Positions 9,015 to 18,370 are shown, counted from the stretch's first letter. The stretch: 64,000 nucleotides of DNA from Cryptosporangium arvum DSM 44712 (GCF_000585375.1 NZ_KK073874.1:1984001-2048000), one strand, 5' to 3'. Numbers and translations: made by a program. The notes: generated by a model not told the origin, from the sequence alone.

Positions 9015-9336
9015 GGACGTCTGGTATCTCCCGGGCGGGAAGCGCGAGGCGGGCGAGTCCGACCTCGACACGCTCGTCCGGGAGATCGACGAGGAGCTCT
9101 CGGTGCGCATCGACCGGGCGAGCGCCCGGCACCTGGGCACGTTCGAGGCCCCGGCACACGGCCACCCCGTCGACGTCCGGATGACGTGCTACACGGCCGA
9201 CCACTCCGGGGAGTTCGTCGCCGCGAACGAGATCGCCGAGATCGGCTGGCTCACGATGGCCGATCTCGGCCGCATCTCACCGGTCGACCGGCTGATCTTC
9301 GAGCACCTGCACGACGCCGGCCTGCTGGATCCGTAA
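8947..9336 (+). CDS. Nudix hydrolase
   Basis: A 129-residue Nudix-fold pyrophosphohydrolase. The Nudix box is complete: GGKREAGESD followed by LDTLVREIDEEL near residues 32-53, with the metal-binding glutamates of REIDEE. Substrate unknown (nucleoside diphosphate linked to X). The ATG at 8947 lies inside the 3' end of the MFS gene in another frame; this start gives the normal MIDKIAWIHLRDG beginning. Confidence 0.9.
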   Translation: MIDKIAWIHLRDGRILSTRSHGKDVWYLPGGKREAGESDLDTLVREIDEELSVRIDRASARHLGTFEAPAHGHPVDVRMTCYTADHSGEFVAANEIAEIGWLTMADLGRISPVDRLIFEHLHDAGLLDP

Positions 9337-9387
9337 AAAGTCGGGCCGGCGAGGAATGGACGAGTTCCAGGCAGGTATTCCGCGTCC

Positions 9388-9849
9388 GTGTCCAGGATCG
9401 ACGAGAACCGCGAGCGCCTGCGTTCGGCGGGGCTGCGCGTCACCAACCCGCGGCTCGCCGTGCTCACGGAGCTGACCCGCGGTGGTCATCCCACCGTCGA
9501 TTCCCTGGCCGACGCCGTGCGCGCCCGCCTCGGTGCGGTCTCGACCCAGGCGGTCTACGACGTGCTCGGAGTGCTCGTGGAGAGCGGGTTGGCCCGGGTG
9601 ATCGAGCCCGCCGGGAGCGCGCGGCGCTACGAGGCCCGGGTGGCCGACAACCACCACCACCTGGTCTGCCGCGGGTGCGGGCAGGTCGAGGACGTCGACT
9701 GCGCGACCGGCGAGGCACCCTGCCTGGTCCCGGCGGACACCTACGGCTTCACCCTGGAGGAGGCCGAGGTCACCTGGTGGGGCACCTGCTCGGCCTGCGC
9801 GTCGCCGTCAGCACGGAGCCAGCGCGGAGTGCCACAGATCGTGGAGTGA
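9388..9849 (+). CDS. Fur family transcriptional regulator
   Basis: A 153-residue metalloregulator. It has an N-terminal winged helix (GLRVTNPRLAVL, then TQAVYDVLGVLVESGLARVI) and a C-terminal dimerisation domain with the metal site HHHLVC near residue 90. Cysteine pairs CRGCG and CSAC can bind structural zinc. In actinobacteria FurA is normally followed by katG and its relatives regulate peroxide or iron genes; here no catalase follows. The GTG at 9388 gives the usual N-terminus. The 3' end overlaps the convergent epimerase gene by 42 bases. Confidence 0.9.
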   Translation: MSRIDENRERLRSAGLRVTNPRLAVLTELTRGGHPTVDSLADAVRARLGAVSTQAVYDVLGVLVESGLARVIEPAGSARRYEARVADNHHHLVCRGCGQVEDVDCATGEAPCLVPADTYGFTLEEAEVTWWGTCSACASPSARSQRGVPQIVE

Positions 9850-10728
9850 CGACTCCAGCGTGCGCCGCGGGGACCAGCCGAGATCCTCGACGGCCCGGGT
9901 GATGTCGGCGTGTTGCCACGGCAGTGCGGTCTCGCGGGAGGCGCCGCCACCGTCGGTGCGCAGGCCGCCGGTGAAGCCGGCCAGCGCGAGCAGAGCGCTC
10001 ACCATGTCGCGGGTGGGCGTCGCGACGCCGCTGCCGACGTTGAGCACCGAGGGCAGCGCGGCGCGTCCCCGGGGCCGCAACGCCACCGCCACGACCGCCT
10101 CGGCCACGTCGCGGATGTCGACGAAGTCACGGACGTCGTCGAGCGGGCCGGTCGTGACCCCGCCCGCGCCCTCGGCCTCGATCTGACGTAGCTGCCCGAC
10201 GAGCCGGCCGGCCAGCGTCGAGACCGGTGCGTCCGGTCCGATCGGGGTCGTCACGCGCAGCGTCACCGCGTCCACCCCGGCCGCGGCGGCCGTGCGGACG
10301 AGGTGCGTCGCGGCGAGTTTGGTGAGCCCGTACGGCGTCACCGGACGTTCCGGTGAGTCCTCCCGGGCGGCCGCACCGGCCGGGATCCGCCCGTACTCGG
10401 CCACCGACCCGAGGTGCACGAGACGCAGCGGACGGCCGGCCGTCAGCACGGCGTCGACCAGGTTGCCGACCGCGACCAGGTTGTTCGCGGCCAGCGACGA
10501 CGCCTCCCCGGCCGTCGACCCGGCGCAGTTGACGACGACGTCCGGTGCGGCGTCGCGGAGCGTGTGCGCGACCGCGACGGGGCTCTCGGCGAGGTCGAGC
10601 CGCACGTCGGCGTCGACGTCACCGCGCCTGGTCACGGTGGTGACCTCGACCTCCGGCTCCGACGCGAGCCGCGCCCCGACGTGTGCACCGACAAAACCGT
10701 CCGCTCCCAGCAACATCACCCGTGTCAT
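9808..10728 (-). CDS. NAD-dependent epimerase/dehydratase family protein
   Basis: A 306-residue extended short-chain dehydrogenase. The N-terminal Rossmann motif is GADGFVGAHVGARL (residues 8-21). The catalytic serine/tyrosine region is GSVAEYG, with VTPYGLTKLAA supplying the YxxxK motif near residue 135. The C-terminus resembles UDP-sugar epimerases (LNVGSG, then LGWSPRRTLESSL). Substrate unknown. ATG 10728 has a GGGGTGGGG ribosome-binding region; a longer frame to 10839 adds residues not expected in the family. Confidence 0.88.
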   Translation of the reverse strand: MTRVMLLGADGFVGAHVGARLASEPEVEVTTVTRRGDVDADVRLDLAESPVAVAHTLRDAAPDVVVNCAGSTAGEASSLAANNLVAVGNLVDAVLTAGRPLRLVHLGSVAEYGRIPAGAAAREDSPERPVTPYGLTKLAATHLVRTAAAAGVDAVTLRVTTPIGPDAPVSTLAGRLVGQLRQIEAEGAGGVTTGPLDDVRDFVDIRDVAEAVVAVALRPRGRAALPSVLNVGSGVATPTRDMVSALLALAGFTGGLRTDGGGASRETALPWQHADITRAVEDLGWSPRRTLESSLHDLWHSALAPC

Positions 10729-11002
10729 GAGCCCCACCCCCACGGACTTGAATGCCCCCAAAACAGAAAATCCACGCACGCGGAGAGTGACTCGTGCCGC
10801 AGCGGAACACGGTTCGCAGTGGTCCGCCGGGGGCACCATGAGACCTGGTTCTCGAAATGTGCGGGACGAAACGGGCGAGAGTGAGGGTCCATGTGTTGCG
10901 GGGAATTTACCGGCACCTCACGGCTCAGGTACGCAAGCCGGAAACCATCGGTTCTCGCAGATCCAGCCGCCGCACGGCGGCACGCGCGAAGGTGGTGGGT
11001 AG
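10729..11002. other. 274-base divergent intergenic region
   Basis: This spacer must hold the promoters of the epimerase gene and of the three-gene ligase operon. I examined it for c-di-AMP, glycine, SAM and cobalamin riboswitch signatures and recognised none. An A-rich run (CCCCAAAACAGAAAAT) occurs at about 10756. Confidence 0.4.
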
Positions 11003-13606
11003 GTGAGCGGAGAACGTGACGCCGTGGTGACTCGTGACTTGGCGGACGCGGCGGCGGTCCCGGCACCGGAACTGCTGAACCTCGGCGTCGAGGAGGAGTT
11101 CCACGTCGTCGACCTGGACAGCCGCGAGCTCGTACCGCGCGCACCGGAGATCCTCGACCACCTCCCGGCCGCCTCGTTCTCGCCGGAGCTGCACCGCTCC
11201 GTGCTGGAGACCAACACCAAGGTGCACATCGGCCTCGAGCGCCTGCGCGACGAACTGATCGCGCTGCGGCGGCAGGCCTGCCAGGTCGCCGACGCGCTCG
11301 GCCTGGGCATCGTCGCGGCCGGCACGGTCCCGCTGGTGGACGTCGAGGAGCTCGCCGTCACCCCGAACGCGCGGTTCGAACGCATGCTCGACGACTACCA
11401 GCTCCTCGCGCGCGAACAGCTGATCTGCGGCGCCCAGGTGCACGTCGGCATCCCCGACCGGGACGTGGCGGTCGCGGTCGCCCAGCGCGTCTCCCAGTAC
11501 CTGCCTGCGCTGCTGGCGATCTCCGCGAGCTCCCCGTTCTGGATGGGGGAGGACACCGGCTACTCGAGCATCCGGTCGCTGCTCTGGCAGCGGTGGCCGA
11601 CGGCCGGGGCCAGCGGGCTGGTCGAGACGGCCGAGGACCACGACTCGCTGGTGGCCGAGCTGATCGCCTCCGGCACGATCACCGACCCCGGGATGATCTA
11701 TTTCGACGTGCGGCCCTCGGCGCACGTGCCCACGATCGAGCTCCGGGTCACCGACGCCTGCCCGTCCGTCGACACCGTCGTGCTGCTGGCCGGGCTGTTC
11801 CGGGCCCTGGTGCGGCGCGAGCGCGACGCGGTGGCCAACCGCTATCCGCTGACGCGCATCCGCGGTCCGCTGCAGCGCGCGGCGATGTGGCGCGCGGCCC
11901 GCTCGGGTCTGGAGGGCGACCTCGTCGACCTCTCCGGCTTCGCGCGCCCGGTGCCGGCCGGTGAGGCGATCAGGAGCCTGGTCGGCTCGCTGCGCCCCCA
12001 GCTGGAAGCCGCCGGCGACTGGGAGTACGTGTCGGCGCTGGCCGGCCAGGCGCTCGCCCGCGGCAGCGCGGCCGACCGTCAGCGGCGCGTGTTCGCCCGC
12101 CGCGGCCGCCTCGCCGACGTCGTCGACATGCTGCTGGCCGAGACCCGCGCCGGTGGCGCGGTGACCGTGGGCGGGTTCGGGGGCCAGGAGGCACTGCTCG
12201 CCGGCTACCAGCAGGAACAGGCCCGCGGTGACGAGGTCATCGCGTCCGACGGAAGCGTGGTGCCGGTCTACGAACCGATGCTGCAGCTGCTCGAACGGCT
12301 CGGGGCAGGCGGCATCCGGGACCGGGAGAAGGAGCGCGACGCCGAGCAGCGTTCGCACCGGATGACGTTCCGGGTCGCCGGGGAGACCACCGCCCGGCTG
12401 TTCCCGCTCGACGTCATCCCGCGGATCGTGTCCGGCGAGGACTGGGAGGCGCTCGGCCGGGGCCTGGTGCAGCGGGCCCGGGCGCTCGACGCGTTCCTCA
12501 AGGACGTCTACGCCGACCGGGAGGTCGTCGAGGACGGCGTCATCCCGGCCTGGGTCGTCGACGGCGCCCCCGGGCTGCTGCCGCTGGCCGCGCTGATCCG
12601 GCAGCCGGTGCGCGCCCACATCGCCGGCATGGACCTGGTGCACGACGCCGCGGGCAACTGGAGCGTCCTGGAGGACAACCTCCGGGTGCCCTCCGGCCTG
12701 GGGTACTCGGTGGCCAACCGGCGCCTGACCGATCACATCTGGCCCGACCTGCCGCGCCCGGCCGGCCTGCACTCGGTGGAGACGCTCCCGGCGTTACTGC
12801 GCTCGACGCTGGAGGCGGCCGCGCCGCCGCGGACGTCCACCAGCCCGCAGATCGTCGTGCTGAGCCAGGGCCCGGTCGACTCGGCCTGGTTCGAGCACCA
12901 GCTCCTGGCCGAGGAGATGGGCGTGCCGGTCGTGCGCACCACCGACCTGGTCGTCGACGACCGCACGGTCTACCTGCACCGGCACGGCACCCGTCGCCGA
13001 GTCGACGTGATCTACCTGCGGCTGGACGAGGACACGCTGGTGCACGCGCCGGCCGGTGACGGGCGGCCGCTCGGACCGCCGCTGCTGTCCGCGGTCGGGG
13101 CCGGCACCGTGACGCTCGCGAACGCGCCCGGCAACGGGGTCGGCGACGACAAGGCGATCTACGCGTACGTGCCCGACTTCATCGAGTACTACCTCGGTGA
13201 GAAGCCGATCCTCGCGCACGTGCCCACGTACCTCTGCGGTGATGCGGAGCAGCGCGACGAGGTGCTCCGCCGGCTCGGCGAGCTGGTGGTGAAGCCGGTC
13301 GACGGGTACGGCGGCGAAGGGGTGCTGATCGGCCCGCGCGCGACCGAGGAGGAGCTCGACGCGGTCCGGCGACAGATCAAGGCCGCTCCGCACCGCTGGA
13401 TCGCGCAGGAAACCATGCACCTGTCCACGCACCCCGTCTTCGACGGTAACCGGCTCACGCCCCGCCACGTCGACCTGCGGGCCTTCGTCTTCATGGGGGA
13501 GAACCCGACCGTGGCTCCGGCCGCGCTGACCCGGGTGGCCCCGGAAGGCAGCCTGGTCGTCAACTCCTCGCGCGGCGGCGGTGCCAAGGACACCTGGATT
13601 TTGTAG
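11003..13606 (+). CDS. carboxylate-amine ligase (YbdK/GCS2) fused to circularly permuted ATP-grasp ligase
   Basis: An 867-residue fusion of two peptide-bond-forming modules. Residues about 25-380 are a GCS2/YbdK glutamate-cysteine-ligase-like domain (LNLGVEEEFHVVDLDS, CGAQVHVGIPDRDVAV, SSPFWMGEDTGYSS, TIELRVTDACPSVDT). Residues about 420-860 are a circularly permuted type-2 ATP-grasp domain (VKPVDGYGGEGVLIGP, WIAQETMHLSTHPVF, PRHVDLRAFVFMG). Both families join an amino group to a carboxylate using ATP. It heads an operon with an asparagine-synthase-like amidotransferase 22 bases downstream and an S9 peptidase. The GTG start at 11003 follows AAGGTGGTGG. The product is probably a small peptide; substrates cannot be read from sequence. 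Confidence 0.9.
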   Translation: MSGERDAVVTRDLADAAAVPAPELLNLGVEEEFHVVDLDSRELVPRAPEILDHLPAASFSPELHRSVLETNTKVHIGLERLRDELIALRRQACQVADALGLGIVAAGTVPLVDVEELAVTPNARFERMLDDYQLLAREQLICGAQVHVGIPDRDVAVAVAQRVSQYLPALLAISASSPFWMGEDTGYSSIRSLLWQRWPTAGASGLVETAEDHDSLVAELIASGTITDPGMIYFDVRPSAHVPTIELRVTDACPSVDTVVLLAGLFRALVRRERDAVANRYPLTRIRGPLQRAAMWRAARSGLEGDLVDLSGFARPVPAGEAIRSLVGSLRPQLEAAGDWEYVSALAGQALARGSAADRQRRVFARRGRLADVVDMLLAETRAGGAVTVGGFGGQEALLAGYQQEQARGDEVIASDGSVVPVYEPMLQLLERLGAGGIRDREKERDAEQRSHRMTFRVAGETTARLFPLDVIPRIVSGEDWEALGRGLVQRARALDAFLKDVYADREVVEDGVIPAWVVDGAPGLLPLAALIRQPVRAHIAGMDLVHDAAGNWSVLEDNLRVPSGLGYSVANRRLTDHIWPDLPRPAGLHSVETLPALLRSTLEAAAPPRTSTSPQIVVLSQGPVDSAWFEHQLLAEEMGVPVVRTTDLVVDDRTVYLHRHGTRRRVDVIYLRLDEDTLVHAPAGDGRPLGPPLLSAVGAGTVTLANAPGNGVGDDKAIYAYVPDFIEYYLGEKPILAHVPTYLCGDAEQRDEVLRRLGELVVKPVDGYGGEGVLIGPRATEEELDAVRRQIKAAPHRWIAQETMHLSTHPVFDGNRLTPRHVDLRAFVFMGENPTVAPAALTRVAPEGSLVVNSSRGGGAKDTWIL

Positions 13607-13628
13607 TCGAAGTTAAGGAGAGAACTCG

Positions 13629-15404
13629 ATGTGCGGATTCGGCGGAGAGTTTCGTCTCGACGGGAGGGCCGCGGACGTCGACGCGGTCGCCCGGATGGTG
13701 CCGAGCCTGATCGACCGGGGGCCGGACAGCGGCGGGTACTGGTCCAAGGGGCCACTCGCCCTGGCACATCGCCGCCTGCAGATCATCGACCTGTCCGAAG
13801 CCGGCGCGCAGCCGATGGTCGACGAGGAACTCGGGCTGGTGCTCGTGTTCAACGGGATCATCTACAACTATCGCGAGCTGCGTGACGAGCTGAAGGCCGC
13901 CGGATACCGGTTCTTCTCGACGTCGGACACCGAGGTCGTCCTCAAGGCCTATCACCGCTGGGGCGAGCGCTGCGTCGAGAAGTTCCTCGGCATGTTCGCG
14001 TTCGTGATCAGCGACTGGGAGAGCGGCCGGCTGGTGATGGCCAGGGACCGGCTCGGCATCAAGCCGCTGTACCTGTCCGAGACCAACGGCCGGCTGCGCT
14101 TCGCGTCGACGTTACCGGCGCTGGTGGCGGCCGGTGACCTGGACACCTCGGTCGACCCGGTCGCGCTGCACCACTACCTGACGTTCCACTCGGTGGTGCC
14201 GGCGCCACGCACGATCCTCAACGGGGTGCGCAAGCTGCCGCCGGCGACGATCCGGGTGATCGAGCCGGACGGCACCACCGACGAGATCCTCTACTGGAAG
14301 CCCGAGCACACCCGGGGAACGGAGCTCACGGACGACGAGTGGCGCGAACGGACGCTCGCGGCGCTGCGGCTCGCGGTGGAGCGGCGCATGGTCGCCGACG
14401 TGCCGGTGGGCGTGCTGCTCTCCGGCGGGCTCGACTCCAGCTTCGTCGTCGCGCTGCTGGCCGAGTCGGGCCAGACCGGCCTGCAGACGTTCAGCATCGG
14501 GTTCGAGGACGCCGGCGGCGAGAGCGGCAACGAGTTCGTCTACTCCGATCTGATCGCCGAGCGGTTCGGCACCGACCACCACCAGATCCGGATCGAGACC
14601 CGGAACATGGTGCCGGCCGTCGACGCGGCGATCGGGGCCATGAGCGAGCCGATGGTCAGCCACGACTGCGTCGCGTTCTACCTGCTGTCCGAGCAGGTCG
14701 CCAAGCACGTGAAGGTGGTCCAGTCCGGCCAGGGCGCGGACGAGGTCTTCGCTGGTTACGACTGGTACCCGCCGCTCTCCGACGTGCCCCGCCGGGACGC
14801 GCTGGACGCGTACCGGAACGTGTTCTTCGACCGGGGCCACGACGCGCTCAACGATCTGCTCCAGCCCGACTGGCGCCTCGCGACCGACGTCAGCAAGGCG
14901 TTCGTGCAGGCGCATTTCGCAGTTCCGGGGGCGGAAGAGACGATTGATGCCGCGTTACGCCTCGACAGCCAGATCATGTTGGTGGACGATCCGGTCAAGC
15001 GGGTCGACAACATGACCATGGCGTGGGGGCTCGAGGCCCGGGTACCGTTCCTGGACCACGAGCTGGTGGAGTTGGCGGCGGCGTGTCCGCCCCGGCTCAA
15101 GCTCGCGTCCGGCGGCAAGGGCATCCTCAAGGCCGCGGCGCGAGGGGTAGTACCGGACGAAGTCATCGACCGGACCAAGGGGTATTTTCCCGTACCGGCG
15201 ATCCGGCACCTGTCCGGGCCGCTGCTGGAGCAGGTCGCCGACGCTCTGACGTCGGACGCCGCCCGGCAGCGGGGAATTTTCGACCGCGGGCAGGTGAGCG
15301 CCCTGCTCGACAAACCGAACGAGACCCGGACGACGCTCGGGTCCAACGCGCTCTGGCAGCTGGGGTTGCTGGAGATGTGGTTGCAGACGAAGGGAGTTGG
15401 ATGA
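13629..15404 (+). CDS. asparagine synthase-like, N-acetylglutaminylglutamine amidotransferase-type enzyme
   Basis: A 591-residue class II glutamine amidotransferase. Cys2 after Met1 (MCGFGGEFRLDG) is the glutaminase nucleophile. The synthetase half holds the PP-loop LLSGGLDSSFVVALL near residue 265, and an SGQGADEVFAGYDWYPPL motif follows. The closest family I recognise is the enzyme that amidates N-acetylglutaminylglutamine to the osmolyte NAGGN in Pseudomonas and rhizobia (AsnO/GgnA type); ordinary AsnB is the alternative. AAGGAGAG precedes the ATG. The usual NAGGN synthetase (GNAT plus ATP-grasp) is absent; the GCS2/ATP-grasp fusion takes its place. Confidence 0.88.
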   Translation: MCGFGGEFRLDGRAADVDAVARMVPSLIDRGPDSGGYWSKGPLALAHRRLQIIDLSEAGAQPMVDEELGLVLVFNGIIYNYRELRDELKAAGYRFFSTSDTEVVLKAYHRWGERCVEKFLGMFAFVISDWESGRLVMARDRLGIKPLYLSETNGRLRFASTLPALVAAGDLDTSVDPVALHHYLTFHSVVPAPRTILNGVRKLPPATIRVIEPDGTTDEILYWKPEHTRGTELTDDEWRERTLAALRLAVERRMVADVPVGVLLSGGLDSSFVVALLAESGQTGLQTFSIGFEDAGGESGNEFVYSDLIAERFGTDHHQIRIETRNMVPAVDAAIGAMSEPMVSHDCVAFYLLSEQVAKHVKVVQSGQGADEVFAGYDWYPPLSDVPRRDALDAYRNVFFDRGHDALNDLLQPDWRLATDVSKAFVQAHFAVPGAEETIDAALRLDSQIMLVDDPVKRVDNMTMAWGLEARVPFLDHELVELAAACPPRLKLASGGKGILKAAARGVVPDEVIDRTKGYFPVPAIRHLSGPLLEQVADALTSDAARQRGIFDRGQVSALLDKPNETRTTLGSNALWQLGLLEMWLQTKGVG

Positions 15405-17212
15405 CCACTGGTATCGACGACGGGGCTCTTCCGGCTGCTGCGCCGTACGCTGCGGATCCCGCAGCCGCGCCGGCCAGCTGGGGGCCGTCGCTCTCCCCGT
15501 CCGGCGACACGATCGCGTACGTGTCGGACCGGAGCGGAGAGCCGAGGCTCTGGACGAGTCCCGTCGGCGGTGGGGATCCGGTCCTGATCGAGACCGGACC
15601 CGAGCCAGTGGAGCAGGTGCGGTGGTCACCGCGGGGCGACTGGATCGCCGTGCTGATCGCCCCCGGTGGGTCCGACCGGACGGAGATCTGGGTGATCCGT
15701 CCGGACGGCACCGACCTGCACCAGATCGGCGGGTTCGGCCGCACGAACGGGTGGTTCGGCCACTGGAGCCACGACGGTGCGTCGCTGGCCGTGGCCGAGG
15801 CCGACGCGATCGGCTGGAGTGCCGCGCACCTGATCGACCCGTCCACCGGGTGGCGGGTCACGGTCGGCGAGGCCGACCTCCGCGCCGCGGTCGACGTGAG
15901 CCGCGACGGCCGTTCCGCGCTGGTGCGCTGCGGGCCGCGGAGCGCACGCTGGCTCGAGATCGTCGACGTGGAGTCCGGTTCGTCGCACCGGCTGTACCCG
16001 GGAGAGGGTGAGGGCTCGACCGACGTCGGACATTTCGCTGCTGACCTGGTCTACGTGCGCACCGACGTCGGGCGCTCGCTGCCGGCGCTGGTAGCGGTGC
16101 CGCTGGGCACCGACGGCGTTCCCCGGGTGGTCGCGTCGCGTGACGACGCCGAGCTGGAGTACTTCACGCTCAGCGAGGACGGCACGCTGGCCGCGCTGCT
16201 CTGGAACGTGTTCGGGGGCCGCAGCGAGGTCTCGCTGCTCGACCTGCGTACCGGGGAGCAGCGGGCCGTCACCGACCTGCCCGGGGACGTGGTCGGCCAC
16301 CTGTCGCTGTCCGGGGACGCCTCGACGCTCGCGCTCACCGCGGAGGGCCCGTCGCTGCCGCCGACGATCTGGACGGTCGAGGTGTCGTCCGGCGCGGCGA
16401 AGCCGGTGACGTATCCACCGCCGCTGCCGGCGGCGTCGATCGCGCCGGAGTTGCACCGGTTCGAGGCGCACGACGGTCTGGAGCTGACCGGGTGGCTGTA
16501 CCCCGGTTCCGGGGCTCCCGGGCCCACCGTCATCCACTTCCACGGCGGTCCCGAGGCGCAGGAGCGGCCGGTCTACAACCCGCTCTTCCGCGAGCTGGTG
16601 TCGCGGGGGATCACCGTGTTCGCGCCGAACGTCCGCGGGTCGTCCGGGTTCGGGCGGGCGTTCGTGAACGCCGACAACGTCGAGAAGCGCCACGACGGCA
16701 TCGAGGACGTCCGGTCCTGCGCGCGGTACCTGCTCGACGCCGGGATCGCCGCGCCGGGACGGCTGGGCGTGTTCGGGCGTTCCTACGGCGGCTACCTCAC
16801 GCTGGTGGCGCTGACCTGGTTCCCCGACCTGTTCGCGGTCGGGGTCGACACCTGCGGGATGTCGGACCTGCAGACGTTCTACGAGCGCACCGAGCCGTGG
16901 GTGGCGGCCGCCGCGGTGAGCAAGTACGGCCATCCCGAGGACGACCGCGAGCTGCTCCGCGAGCTTTCGCCGATCCACCGCATCGACCGCCTCACCGCGC
17001 CGCTGCTGGTGGTGCACGGCACGAACGACACGAACGTGCCGCTCTACGAGGCCGAGCAGGCGGTGGCGGCCCTGGAGGCGCGGAACGCGCCGGTGCAGTA
17101 CCTGCGCTTCGAGGACGAAGGCCACGTCCTGCTGAAGAAGCCGAACCGGGTGGTGTACGTGCACAAGGTCGCGGACTTCCTGAGTACGCACCTGACGCCT
17201 CGCCCGGCCTGA
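15401..17212 (+). CDS. S9 family prolyl oligopeptidase-type peptidase
   Basis: A 603-residue serine peptidase: an N-terminal beta-propeller (repeats such as WSPRGDWIAVL and WSHDGASLAV) followed by an alpha/beta-hydrolase domain. The triad can be placed at Ser461 (GRSYGG), Asp543 (HGTNDTNVP) and His575 (EDEGHVLL); HGGPEAQ supplies the oxyanion region. No signal peptide is evident, so it is probably cytosolic. The ATG overlaps the previous stop codon (ATGA), which implies tight co-expression. In NAGGN gene sets of other bacteria an M42-type peptidase has the corresponding position, so this enzyme may recycle the dipeptide product. Confidence 0.9.
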   Translation: MTTGIDDGALPAAAPYAADPAAAPASWGPSLSPSGDTIAYVSDRSGEPRLWTSPVGGGDPVLIETGPEPVEQVRWSPRGDWIAVLIAPGGSDRTEIWVIRPDGTDLHQIGGFGRTNGWFGHWSHDGASLAVAEADAIGWSAAHLIDPSTGWRVTVGEADLRAAVDVSRDGRSALVRCGPRSARWLEIVDVESGSSHRLYPGEGEGSTDVGHFAADLVYVRTDVGRSLPALVAVPLGTDGVPRVVASRDDAELEYFTLSEDGTLAALLWNVFGGRSEVSLLDLRTGEQRAVTDLPGDVVGHLSLSGDASTLALTAEGPSLPPTIWTVEVSSGAAKPVTYPPPLPAASIAPELHRFEAHDGLELTGWLYPGSGAPGPTVIHFHGGPEAQERPVYNPLFRELVSRGITVFAPNVRGSSGFGRAFVNADNVEKRHDGIEDVRSCARYLLDAGIAAPGRLGVFGRSYGGYLTLVALTWFPDLFAVGVDTCGMSDLQTFYERTEPWVAAAAVSKYGHPEDDRELLRELSPIHRIDRLTAPLLVVHGTNDTNVPLYEAEQAVAALEARNAPVQYLRFEDEGHVLLKKPNRVVYVHKVADFLSTHLTPRPA

Positions 17213-17244
17213 ATTCGGTTGGGTCGGGCTGGGACCCTCGACCG

Positions 17245-18369
17245 GTGGCTCGGACATTCAGCGCGGTGGTGACGCTCGGGAGCGAGCGCCTCGGGGAAGT
17301 GGGGCCGTTCGCGGTCTCGCCGGAGTGGTGGGCCGAGGTGGGGCCGGTGGTGGCCGGCCTGGAGGAGGTCCTGGGCGTTCCGGTCACCGTGCTGCGCCTG
17401 CTCGACGTCGTCGGCGGGGACGGGGCCCGGGACGGGCACGTGCGCTACCAGGTGGAGGCCTCGGCCCGGCCGGCGATCGCGCTGCGGCCGACCGCGTTCC
17501 CCGTCGCCGACGAACCGCTGCGGCTCCCGTGGGCCACCGCGGCGGGGGTCGCGGAGCTACTCGGCTGGGCCTCCTCGCACGTGCGGCTGACCGGGCGGCC
17601 GGTCCAGCACAAGACATGGAACCTCGCCGGGCTGTGGCGGCTGCCGGTGGCCGGTGGCCACGCCTGGCTCAAGGCGACCCCGCCGTTCGCCGCCGACGAG
17701 GCCGCGGCGATCGCGGTGCTGGCCTCCGTGGACCCGGACCTGGTGCCCGGCGTGCTGGCCTCCGCCCCGGGCCGGGTGCTGCTCGCCGACGTCCCGGGTG
17801 AGGACCTGTGGCAGGCGACCGACGCCCAGGTGGAGACCACCGTCCGCCGGTTCGTGGCGGCCCAGGCCGCGGTCACCGTCCGCGGCGGGTTGCGCGTCCG
17901 CACGTCCGAGGTGCTCGCGGCGCAGGTGGAGGCCGTGCTCGGGCGGCTCGACCTCACCGACGAGGAGCGGAAGCGGGTACGGGCGCTGGCGCCCCGGTGG
18001 AGCGCGCTGGACGGGTGCGGGCTGCCCGACACGTTCGTGCACGGCGACTTCCACCCCGGGAACTGGCGCGGGACCCGGATCCTGGACTTCGCCGACGCGT
18101 GCTGGGGCAACCCGGTCCAGGACGGGCTGCGGGCGATCGACTACCTGCCGCCGGAGCGGCGGGACACCGCGCGGCGCGTCTGGGTCTCGGCCTGGGAGCA
18201 GGCCGCGCCGGGATCGCGGCCGGCCGAGGCGCTGCGCCTCGCCGAACCCCTGGCCCACCTCGCCTACGCGGTCCGGTACCAGGAGTTCCTCGACAACATC
18301 GAGCCCTCCGAGCGGATCTACCACGCCGGTGACCCCGAGGCGGTGATCCGGCACGCACTAGCCTGCTGA
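17245..18369 (+). CDS. aminoglycoside phosphotransferase (APH)-family protein
   Basis: A 374-residue protein kinase-fold phosphotransferase. The Brenner motif is HGDFHPGN near residue 266 and the metal-binding motif is LDFADACWGNP shortly after. The N-terminal 110 residues form an extra domain without a recognised motif. Substrate unknown; such enzymes phosphorylate small alcohols, and antibiotic resistance need not be involved. The GTG at 17245 starts VARTFSAVV. It sits 32 bases after the S9 peptidase gene and one base before the Nif3-like gene, so the two downstream genes probably share its transcript. Confidence 0.8.
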   Translation: MARTFSAVVTLGSERLGEVGPFAVSPEWWAEVGPVVAGLEEVLGVPVTVLRLLDVVGGDGARDGHVRYQVEASARPAIALRPTAFPVADEPLRLPWATAAGVAELLGWASSHVRLTGRPVQHKTWNLAGLWRLPVAGGHAWLKATPPFAADEAAAIAVLASVDPDLVPGVLASAPGRVLLADVPGEDLWQATDAQVETTVRRFVAAQAAVTVRGGLRVRTSEVLAAQVEAVLGRLDLTDEERKRVRALAPRWSALDGCGLPDTFVHGDFHPGNWRGTRILDFADACWGNPVQDGLRAIDYLPPERRDTARRVWVSAWEQAAPGSRPAEALRLAEPLAHLAYAVRYQEFLDNIEPSERIYHAGDPEAVIRHALAC

Positions 18370-18370
18370 C

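Noticed and set aside
10729-11002. Riboswitch before the ligase fusion operon
   Set aside because: No known riboswitch signature (c-di-AMP, glycine, SAM, cobalamin) could be matched by eye.
17245-18369. Aminoglycoside resistance gene
   Set aside because: The kinase fold motifs are present, but the sequence is a housekeeping-type APH-family protein with an extra N-terminal domain and conserved chromosomal neighbours; no resistance role can be claimed.
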